Origin: Agromyces cavernae
GTDB lineage: Bacteria; Actinomycetota; Actinomycetes; Actinomycetales; Microbacteriaceae
Direction: 5' to 3'
Assembly (NCBI RefSeq): GCF_021044935.1
Contig: NZ_JAJNMP010000003.1
Location: 620,001 to 684,000 of the forward strand
DNA: 64,000 nt
Both the position numbers and the translations under genes were made by a program. How positions within the stretch are numbered: position 1 is the stretch's first letter; each line of letters begins with the position of its first letter. This document shows, piece after piece, positions 21,382 to 28,314 of the stretch. The notes under the pieces were generated by a model. That model searched no databases. It was not told the DNA's origin and saw only the letters and a program-made list of their open reading frames with translations.

Positions 21382-23009
21382 CAGTTCAGCTCCTCGAGGG
21401 TCTTGGTGCGACGGAAGGCGATGATCGAGATCACCGCGATGACGATGAAGATGATGATCGAGTAAGCACTCGCGAGACCGTAGTCACGGGTCTGCCCGGT
21501 GAAGGCGACCTTGTAGACCATCGTGATCAGGATGTCGGTGAACCCGACCGGGATCGGCGCGTTCGCGTCGCGCGGGCCGCCGTCGGTGAGCATGTAGATC
21601 ACGTTGAAGTTGTTGAAGTTGAACGCGAACGATGCGATGAGCAGCGGTGCGACAGTGACGAGCAGCAGCGGCAGCTTGATGAGCCGGAAGATCGCCCACG
21701 GCTTCGCACCGTCGACCGTCGCCGCCTCCTGGATGTCGTCGGGGATCGACTGCAGCGCCCCCATGCAGACGAGGAACATGTAGGGGAATCCGAGCCACAG
21801 GTTCACGATGAGCACCGAGACCTTCGCCATCCACGGGTCGGTCAGCCACGGTATGGATGCCCCGCCGAAGATGACCTGGTTGATGAACCCGAAGCTCTCG
21901 TTCATCATGCCCGCCCAGATGAGCGCTGACAGGAACGACGGGATCGCGTACGGCAGGATCATCGCGACCCGGTAGTACTTGCGGCCCCGCATGCGCATGT
22001 CGTTGAACACGATCGCGAGGAAGAGGCCGAGGAAGAACGTCGATCCGACCGAGATCAGGGCGAACGCGAAGGTCCACAGCGTCACGTACACGAGCGGCTG
22101 CAACAGCCGCGCGTCGGTGACGGCGCGCACGAAGTTGTCGAATCCGACGGTGATCTGCCAGCCGGGGAGCAGTTCCTCGCCGTCTGCCGAGGTGAAGGCC
22201 CCGGTGCCGATGTCGGTGTACACGGTGCCGGTCGTGACATCCGTCATCGTGCCCGCGGCCTCGTCGTACTCGACCGTCGAAGTGTACTGATACGCGCTCG
22301 AGCCGTCGGGCGTGCGCAGCGCGCCCTCGTTGGGGTCATCCGAGACGGGGACGGCGAGATCGGTGATCTCGTCGGTGCGAGCGAGCACCTCCCCGAACTG
22401 CAGCGTCGTCCATCCGTCGACCGCGACGGCCTTGCCGCCGTCGAACTCGGCGTCGACCTGCTGCAGCGGCTGCTCGTTCGTACCGATGAGGGCGTCGCCG
22501 TCGGGGTCGGTGACGAGCAGCCCGAGGGTGCCGAACTGGTCGACGACGGTCACCGGGTACGTCGGCGAGTCCTCGACGCGCTGCAGCGACGAGGCCATGA
22601 GCGACGACACCGCCTGCTCCTTGGTGCCGTTGTGGCCGGTGCCGTAGTTGGTGAAGGCGATGTACCCGGTGTAGACGAGCGTGAACACCTGGAACACCAC
22701 GAGGAAGATGATGCCGGGCGTCAGGTACTTGGCCGGCAGCTTGCGGCGCGAGAAGTAGATCCAGTTCACCGCGACGGCGACGACGGCGACGATCGCCGCG
22801 ATCAGCCACTGATCGGCGGTGACGAGGATGAAGAGCGCGAAGAGCGCGATCGCGTCGACGATGCCGAGCGCGAGCAGCTTGACGAGGAGCACCATGATGC
22901 CCCCGGATGCCGCGTCGGCGATGCCTGCGGCCTGCCGCTGCCGCTTCGTGGGTTTCGGTGCCGTGCCCGAGGTGTCGGGCGTGACCTCTTCGTCAACCGT
23001 GGTCGTCAT
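21381..23009 (-). CDS. malF: Maltose/maltodextrin ABC transporter permease (MalF type)
   Basis: The 542-residue permease has about eight membrane segments and a large extracytoplasmic loop of roughly 160 residues between YLTPGIIFLVVFQVFTLVYT and the core, the position of the MalF P2 domain that touches the binding protein. The EAA motif is IQEAATVDGAKPWAIFRLIKL. The first 30 residues are charged and cytoplasmic. It is followed without a gap by malG and preceded by malE (gap 78 bases). Confidence 0.9.
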   Translation of the reverse strand: MTTTVDEEVTPDTSGTAPKPTKRQRQAAGIADAASGGIMVLLVKLLALGIVDAIALFALFILVTADQWLIAAIVAVVAVAVNWIYFSRRKLPAKYLTPGIIFLVVFQVFTLVYTGYIAFTNYGTGHNGTKEQAVSSLMASSLQRVEDSPTYPVTVVDQFGTLGLLVTDPDGDALIGTNEQPLQQVDAEFDGGKAVAVDGWTTLQFGEVLARTDEITDLAVPVSDDPNEGALRTPDGSSAYQYTSTVEYDEAAGTMTDVTTGTVYTDIGTGAFTSADGEELLPGWQITVGFDNFVRAVTDARLLQPLVYVTLWTFAFALISVGSTFFLGLFLAIVFNDMRMRGRKYYRVAMILPYAIPSFLSALIWAGMMNESFGFINQVIFGGASIPWLTDPWMAKVSVLIVNLWLGFPYMFLVCMGALQSIPDDIQEAATVDGAKPWAIFRLIKLPLLLVTVAPLLIASFAFNFNNFNVIYMLTDGGPRDANAPIPVGFTDILITMVYKVAFTGQTRDYGLASAYSIIIFIVIAVISIIAFRRTKTLEELN

Positions 23010-23087
23010 GCTGCTTGCTCTTCCCGTCGAACGTGAGGGCTCCGGGTCGGACGCCGTTGCGACATCCGACCCGGAGCATCTCGGTCG

Positions 23088-24320
23088 TTACTTGCTGATC
23101 GCAGCCTGCACGTCGCTGGTCAGCTTCTGCCAGGTGGCGACGGGGTCGGCCCCGTTGATCACCCCGGCCTCGGCGATGCCCCAGTACTGCCACACCGAAC
23201 CCATGGCCGGGATCGCGGGCATCGGCACGGCCTCGGCGCCGACGGCGGCGAAGCCCTCGATGATCGGGTCGCTCGACGCGGTCTCGGCAGCGGCCGAGAG
23301 CGCCGGGAGGATGTTGCCCGCCTCGAAGAGCTCGAGCTGCACGTCCTCGGTGCCGATGTAGTTCACGAGGAAGTCGTTCGCGGCGACCTTGTTCGCGGAC
23401 TCCGACGAGACGAAGAAGCCCTTGACGCCGGCGAACGGCGAAGCAGCCTCACCGGTCGGGCTCGGCACGGTGTCGATCGCGACGTTGACGCCGCCGTCGA
23501 TCGCGGCGCCGACGTTCCACGGGCCGGTCAGCCAGAAGGCGGCGGTGCCGTCGAGGAAGGCCTGCTTGGCGATGTCACCGTCGATGTCGGTGTTGAAGTT
23601 GCCGGTGCCGTTCTTGCCCTGCGCGCCGAGCCAGGTGGCGAACTCCTCGCCGCCGGCGTTGCCGAGCTGCAGGTCGGTGGGGTCGTAGCCCTCGTCGTTC
23701 GTGCCGAACACGGGTGCGCCGAACGCCGTCTGGAACGGGTAGAGGTGGTAGGGGTTGCCCTCGGCGCCCTGCTCGACCACGAACGGGTGGTCGAGGCCGG
23801 CGGCCTTGCCCTTGGCGATCATGTCGTCGAAGCTCGTGGCGGCCTCGGGGACGAGGTCGGCGTTGCGCAGCACGGCGATGTTCTCGACCGCGTACGGAAG
23901 CATGTAGGTGGTGCCTTCATAGGTCGACGCGTCGATCGCGACCGGGAGGTAGTCGGCGGCGGAGTCGCCGAGCTCGATCGGCGCGACGACGCCGTTCGTC
24001 GAGAGCTCGCCGAGCCAGTCGTGGGCACCCATCGTGATGTCGGGGCCCTTGCCGGTCGGCACCTGCTGGATGAAGTCGTCCTTGATGTCGGCGTTGTCCT
24101 TGCCGACGAGCTCGACCTCGACGCCCTTCTCTTCGGAGTAGGCGTCGGCCGCTGCCTGCAGCGCGTCGACGCGCTCCGCGTCGACCCAGACCGTGAGCGT
24201 GCCGCCCGCAGCCTCGGCCTGGTTGTTGTCGCCCGATCCGGTCGAGCAGCCCGCGAGGCCGAGCGTCGCGACGACCGCCGCCGCGCCCACCGCGAGCAGG
24301 CTCTTCTTGTTCACCCTCAT
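23088..24320 (-). CDS. malE: Maltose/maltodextrin-binding lipoprotein
   Basis: A 410-residue solute-binding protein of the MalE cluster. The signal peptide ends in a lipobox LAGC with the lipidated Cys at residue 25. Family features include GGTLTVWVDAERVDALQAAA, GPDITMGAHDWLGELSTNG, AFWLTGPWNV and the C-terminal YWGIAEAGVINGADP. ATG 24320 is preceded by GAAGGG. It is the first gene of the minus-strand operon under the operator at 24451-24464. Confidence 0.92.
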   Translation of the reverse strand: MRVNKKSLLAVGAAAVVATLGLAGCSTGSGDNNQAEAAGGTLTVWVDAERVDALQAAADAYSEEKGVEVELVGKDNADIKDDFIQQVPTGKGPDITMGAHDWLGELSTNGVVAPIELGDSAADYLPVAIDASTYEGTTYMLPYAVENIAVLRNADLVPEAATSFDDMIAKGKAAGLDHPFVVEQGAEGNPYHLYPFQTAFGAPVFGTNDEGYDPTDLQLGNAGGEEFATWLGAQGKNGTGNFNTDIDGDIAKQAFLDGTAAFWLTGPWNVGAAIDGGVNVAIDTVPSPTGEAASPFAGVKGFFVSSESANKVAANDFLVNYIGTEDVQLELFEAGNILPALSAAAETASSDPIIEGFAAVGAEAVPMPAIPAMGSVWQYWGIAEAGVINGADPVATWQKLTSDVQAAISK

Positions 24321-24450
24321 TGGTGTGTGCCCTTCGTGTGCGTGAGTCCGGCACCTTCGCCTGGTGGAGGAGCTGTATTCCCCGTTCCGCCGGGCGGAAC
24401 CACTGCACCGTGACCGAAAGGCCGCTCTTTCGTGTGGAGTGCTCGCGATC

Positions 24451-24470
24451 TGCAAGCGATTACAGGTATA
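24451..24470 (-). promoter_or_regulatory. malE -10 region and LacI-family operator
   Basis: TGCAAGCGATTACA (24451-24464) matches the LacI/CcpA-type operator pattern TGNAANCGNTTNCA at every fixed base. On the minus strand it follows TATACC (24465-24470), the probable -10 of malE, directly, so a bound repressor would cover the transcript start. The -35 is weak. Confidence 0.75.
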
Positions 24471-24547
24471 CCTTGACGACGTCGCATTACCAAACCGGGA
24501 TCCCCCGATCGATACCGGTTCGTGACCATCTGTAGTCACACTCGGTA

Positions 24548-24585
24548 TGCAAGCGTTTCCATCTCTTGTTCAGATGTCGTACAGT
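24548..24585 (+). promoter_or_regulatory. Second LacI-family operator and promoter of the alpha-glucosidase gene
   Basis: TGCAAGCGTTTCCA (24548-24561) also matches TGNAANCGNTTNCA completely. TACAGT (24580-24585) fits a -10 whose -35 would fall inside the operator. Six bases separate this -10 from ATG 24592, so the transcript probably starts at the ATG. Confidence 0.7.
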
Positions 24586-24591
24586 TTCCGC

Positions 24592-26307
24592 ATGACTTCC
24601 GAATGGTGGCGCACCGCCGCGATCTACCAGATCTACCCCCGGTCGTTCGCCGACGCGAACGGCGACGGCATGGGCGACCTCGCCGGCATCACGTCGCGTC
24701 TGGGCGACCTGCACGACCTCGGCGTCGACGCCATCTGGCTGTCGCCGTTCTACACCTCGCCCCAGCGCGACGCGGGCTACGACGTCGCCGACTACTGCGA
24801 TGTCGACCCCCGCTTCGGCACCCTGGCAGATTTCGACGCCATGGTCGCCGAGGCTCACGCGCGCGACATCCGCGTCATCGTCGACCTCGTGCCCAACCAC
24901 TCGAGCGACCAGCACGTCTGGTTCCAGGCCGCCCTCGAAGCCGCGCCGGGCAGCGCCGAGCGTGCGCGCTACCTGTTCCGCGACGGGCGCGGCGCCAGCG
25001 GAGAACTGGCCCCCAACAACTGGGAATCGGTCTTCGGCGGCCCCGCCTGGACCCGCGTCACCGAGGCCGACGGCGCCCCCGGGCAGTGGTACCTGCACCT
25101 CTTCGACAGCACACAGCCCGACTTCGACTGGACGAATGAAGAGGTCCGCGAGGAGTTCCGGCGCATCCTGCGCTTCTGGCTCGACCGCGGCGTCGACGGG
25201 TTCCGCGTCGATGTCGCCCACGGCATGATCAAGGCCGACGGCCTGCCCGACTATACGCCGCCCGCCGACGGCGGCAGCATGGGCGGGGCCGGCGGCGTGA
25301 CGGCCGATGGTCATGACACGGTCGGCGCCGATGCGACCGGCGTTGCGCTCGAGCCCGAGATCAGCGACGAGGCCGGCGACGGCGCCCCCTACTGGGCGCA
25401 AGACGGTGTGCACGAGATCTACCGCGACTGGCGCGCGCTGCTCGACGAGTACCCCGGCGAGCGCATCCTCGCCGCCGAGGCGTGGGTCGACCCGCTCAGC
25501 CGCGTCGCGAAGTGGGTGCGGCCCGACGAGATGCACCAGGCGTTCAACTTCGCCTACCTCGAGACCCCGTGGAACGCCGCCGCGCTGCGTACCGTCATCG
25601 ACGCCTCCCTCGATGCGTTCGGAGCCGTCGGCGCCCCGTCGACGTGGGTGCTCTCGAACCACGACGTCGTACGCCACGCGACCCGCCTCTCGGTGACCGA
25701 GGCCAACCCCCAGGGCCACGGCCTCGGCCCCCGGTCGGCCGGGCTGCCGCAGTACGAACCGGGCCTGCGTCGTGCCCGCGCCGCGACGGCGCTCATGCTC
25801 GCGCTGCCCGGATCGGCCTACATCTACCAGGGTGAGGAGCTCGGGCTCCCCGAGGTCATCCACCTGCCCGACGAAGCGCGGCAGGACCCCACCTGGTTCC
25901 GCACCGCAGGCGAGCGATACGGGCGAGACGGATGTCGCGTGCCGCTGCCATGGGAGAGTACTGCTCCTTCGTACGGGTTCGGTCCCTCGGATGCCTCGTG
26001 GTTGCCGCAGCCCGCACAGTGGGCCGAGCTCGCGCGCGACCAGCAGCGCGGTGTCGCCGGCTCGACGCTCGAGCTGTACCGCGACGCGCTCGCGCAGCGG
26101 CGTGAGCACGGCCTCGCCTCGGGGTCGCTCGAATGGCTGCCCGGATACGCGGCCGAGGTCGTCGCGTTCCGCAACGGTGACGTCGTCGTCGTCGCGAACA
26201 CCGGTTCCACGGCGGTCGAGTTGCCCGCCGGCGGCGTGCTGCTCACGAGCGAGACCCTCGCCGACCGCACGCTGGCGCCCGACACCACCGCCTGGCTCCG
26301 CGCGTAG
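24592..26307 (+). CDS. GH13 alpha-glucosidase (maltase/oligo-1,6-glucosidase group)
   Basis: The 571-residue enzyme starts MTSEWWRTAAIYQIYPRSF and has the family calcium/core segment DANGDGMGDLAGI. Catalytic residues are Asp in GVDGFRVDVAHGM, Glu in ERILAAEAW and Asp in LSNHDVVRH. It would release glucose from maltose or short maltodextrins brought in by malEFG. I chose ATG 24592 because the upstream ATG at 24547 lies inside the operator and before the -10; there is no ribosome site, so initiation is likely leaderless. It diverges from malE and shares the regulatory region with two identical-pattern operators. Confidence 0.9.
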   Translation: MTSEWWRTAAIYQIYPRSFADANGDGMGDLAGITSRLGDLHDLGVDAIWLSPFYTSPQRDAGYDVADYCDVDPRFGTLADFDAMVAEAHARDIRVIVDLVPNHSSDQHVWFQAALEAAPGSAERARYLFRDGRGASGELAPNNWESVFGGPAWTRVTEADGAPGQWYLHLFDSTQPDFDWTNEEVREEFRRILRFWLDRGVDGFRVDVAHGMIKADGLPDYTPPADGGSMGGAGGVTADGHDTVGADATGVALEPEISDEAGDGAPYWAQDGVHEIYRDWRALLDEYPGERILAAEAWVDPLSRVAKWVRPDEMHQAFNFAYLETPWNAAALRTVIDASLDAFGAVGAPSTWVLSNHDVVRHATRLSVTEANPQGHGLGPRSAGLPQYEPGLRRARAATALMLALPGSAYIYQGEELGLPEVIHLPDEARQDPTWFRTAGERYGRDGCRVPLPWESTAPSYGFGPSDASWLPQPAQWAELARDQQRGVAGSTLELYRDALAQRREHGLASGSLEWLPGYAAEVVAFRNGDVVVVANTGSTAVELPAGGVLLTSETLADRTLAPDTTAWLRA

Positions 26308-26342
26308 CCCGTCCTTGTCGCGACATCCGCTCGCCCTTCACA

Positions 26343-26406
26343 CAACGCAGGATGAGCGCCGCACCACCCCGCTCACCGACGGTCGGCGACCCCTCATCCT
26401 GCGTTG
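26343..26406. repeat. 64-bp element, copy 1 (overlaps DUF559 gene 3' end)
   Basis: The ends are perfect 14-bp inverted repeats, CAACGCAGGATGAG and CTCATCCTGCGTTG, around a 36-bp interior. The right arm contains the stop codon of the DUF559 gene (26394-26396). It lies between convergent genes and could also act as a terminator stem. Two further copies of exactly the same length lie on the other side of the nuclease gene. Confidence 0.8.
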
Positions 26407-27413
26407 GGGCCGAGCAGTACTCCGAGCGGCACATCGAGCCGGTCTTCATGCTCGTATTTCGGCATCGGCACAGAGGGAGCCGGCGATGACTGGGCGCGAT
26501 ACCCCCAGCGATGTTCGCCGCGAGCGACGAGGGCGCGCAGACCCGCCGCCGAAGTATCCCACTCGTCCATGACCATGCGGTAGCTGAGCCTCAGCACGAG
26601 GTAACCGCGCATCGCAAGCTCGAAGTCGCGCCGCCGATCGCTCTCGAATTCGGCCCCTGTGTGGAACTTCGACCCGTCGATCTCGATCACCAACCGGTCG
26701 CCGACGAGGAGGTCGACCCGGCCGACACCATCGATCTCGACCTGTGCGCGATGCGCGATGTTGTGTCTGCGAAGGAAGAGGCGCACCCGCGACTCGATGC
26801 CCGACTCGGAGAGAGCCGAAGCCCGATCCACCAGCGCCCGCCGCGAGGGCAGCGCGAGCTCGCGCATCCGCGCGAGCCCCGGAGCCGTGAGCTGACCCGA
26901 AGCGAGTGCCGAGTCGATCGTCGCGATCGCATGCTCGGCCGGGGCGCATGACAGCATCTCGGCCAGCGCGATCGGCAGCGGGTCACGGGCGCTGTTGAGC
27001 GGAGGGTCGGAGCGATAGTGAACGCAGACTCCGTCTGCAGCTCGGTCGAGACGCGATGACACCACGGCACCCGGCGGCGTTCCGCGCTGGGGCGGCGTTA
27101 CATCGGGCGAACGCAATCGCGAGGCGGTGCGGGCGACCCGCACGTGGAGCAGCGGGTCGGAATGCATCCAGAGCCCATGAAGGCGAGCTGCGGATGCCCC
27201 AGTCAGCACCCCACCCACTCGCACCGCCCGAAGGACCTCGCGGGGTGCGTCGGGCACCGCATACCAGCCCCGCCGCACCCGCGTGATCGCGTGGTCGGCG
27301 AAGGCCGCCACGACTGCAGCACGATCGATGCCCGCGGCCTCGAGCTGCCGCACCGAACGGGCGCCGCCGTTCGCGCGGACGTGGCGGGCAACCTGCAACG
27401 CTGACCAGTTCAC
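26394..27413 (-). CDS. Winged-helix (AbiEi-like) plus DUF559 PD-(D/E)xK nuclease-fold protein
   Basis: The 339-residue protein starts at GTG 27413. Residues 1-65 look like the winged-helix domain of AbiEi-type antitoxins (LQVARHVRANGGARSVRQLEAAGIDRAAVV...RRGWYAVPDA). The C-terminal 120 residues are a DUF559/Vsr-like nuclease fold: GRVDLLVGDRLVIEIDGSKFH gives the Asp and Glu-x-Asp(Lys) metal site near residues 228-245, followed by DRRRDFELAMRGYLVLRLSY. It should bind DNA and cut it or make a single-strand nick, but the biological role of this family in Microbacteriaceae is unknown. The final codons (GPNAG, stop) lie in one arm of a 64-bp element present twice more upstream. Confidence 0.82.
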   Translation of the reverse strand: MNWSALQVARHVRANGGARSVRQLEAAGIDRAAVVAAFADHAITRVRRGWYAVPDAPREVLRAVRVGGVLTGASAARLHGLWMHSDPLLHVRVARTASRLRSPDVTPPQRGTPPGAVVSSRLDRAADGVCVHYRSDPPLNSARDPLPIALAEMLSCAPAEHAIATIDSALASGQLTAPGLARMRELALPSRRALVDRASALSESGIESRVRLFLRRHNIAHRAQVEIDGVGRVDLLVGDRLVIEIDGSKFHTGAEFESDRRRDFELAMRGYLVLRLSYRMVMDEWDTSAAGLRALVARGEHRWGYRAQSSPAPSVPMPKYEHEDRLDVPLGVLLGPNAG

Positions 27414-27531
27414 GGCTCGATTCTGACCGCGATTCGGCTCGTGGGGCGGGGTGCAGGCTCACCTGTGGATAACCAGCCGGCCGCCGCCAGGGTGACGCGC
27501 CTCCCCGCCAGCTCTCTGGCGCGCCCGTGCG

Positions 27532-27595
27532 CAACGCAGGACGACAGCCCCGGCGCCGCACACTGAGCGAGTCCCCGTTCGCGCATCCTGCGCTG
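27532..27595. repeat. 64-bp element, copy 2
   Basis: It begins CAACGCAGGACGAC and ends CGCATCCTGCGCTG, with the same 64-base length as the copies at 26343 and 27646. Its interior is similar to copy 3 (shared ACAGC, GGCG, TCCCCG) and shares TGAGCG with the reverse complement of copy 1. It lies in the 350-base non-coding stretch upstream of the nuclease gene. Confidence 0.75.
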
Positions 27596-27645
27596 AGCAA
27601 CGCCCCGCCGGGTCCACGACGAGATCGGCAGACACCCGACTCGGA

Positions 27646-27709
27646 CAACGCAGGACCACAGCACAGGCGGCGCCCGCAGATCGGTTCCCCGCTTCCTCAT
27701 CCTGCATTG
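27646..27709. repeat. 64-bp element, copy 3
   Basis: It begins CAACGCAGGACCAC and ends CTCATCCTGCATTG; again exactly 64 bases. Copies 2 and 3 are separated by 50 bases in which I see no gene or further signal. Confidence 0.75.
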
Positions 27710-27763
27710 TTGATGTCGCGACCGGGTCTGCGCTGGCCGAGCCGCCTGTACTACCGTGATCGC

Positions 27764-28135
27764 ATGCGTCGCGAACGAGCAGCCGGAGCGCTCGCGCTCA
27801 TGGCGTCGCTTGCCCTGTGCGGATGCAGCGCACCCGCGTGCGACGCCCCGTCGCCCACCTCGATCGCGGTGACCTCGACCAAGTCCGGCATCGCGTCGGT
27901 GCAGTGCTGGTCCGGTTGCGCGCCGAACGCGCGAGAACTCGAGCCGGCTGACGAGGGCGAATGGATGGCGCTGCTCGGCGAATCTCGTCCGACCTCGGTC
28001 ACCCTCGCCGCACGCGACGAGTCGGGCGGGCTGCTATTCGCCTAGCGCTTCCAACTCGAGTGGACCGAATGCTCGGCCATGCCCCGCCCAGCGTCGCTCG
28101 AACTCCTCCAGCCCGAGGGCGGCGCGGCGGACTGA
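27764..28135 (+). pseudogene. Small lipoprotein gene with an in-frame stop
   Basis: From ATG 27764 the frame encodes MRRERAAGALALMASLALCGC..., a signal peptide with lipobox LCGC, then a small Cys-containing domain (VQCWSGCAPNARELEPADEG...PTSVTLAARDESGGLLFA) and a TAG at 28043-28045 (93 residues). Reading through the TAG in the same frame gives RFQLEWTECSAMPRPASLEL and a TGA at 28133. That tail is expected in relatives, where a Phe-x-Leu-x-Trp-Thr strand ends the domain, so a CAG to TAG change probably truncated the protein. It may still be exported as a shorter product. No function is known. Confidence 0.55.
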
Positions 28136-28314
28136 CGCGGCAAGGAGTGCTCAGCTCACGAGTTTGGACGTATCCTCCCGTCACCGCGTTCTCGAGCGCA
28201 ATTCTCCTCAGTTGCAGATGGCGGCGCCGATGAGGGCGGAACGGGCGGCTGACCACGCGCCTCAGCTGAACGTCGCGCGCGCTCGCACCCTGCGAGCCGC
28301 CGGCCCACCCCGAT

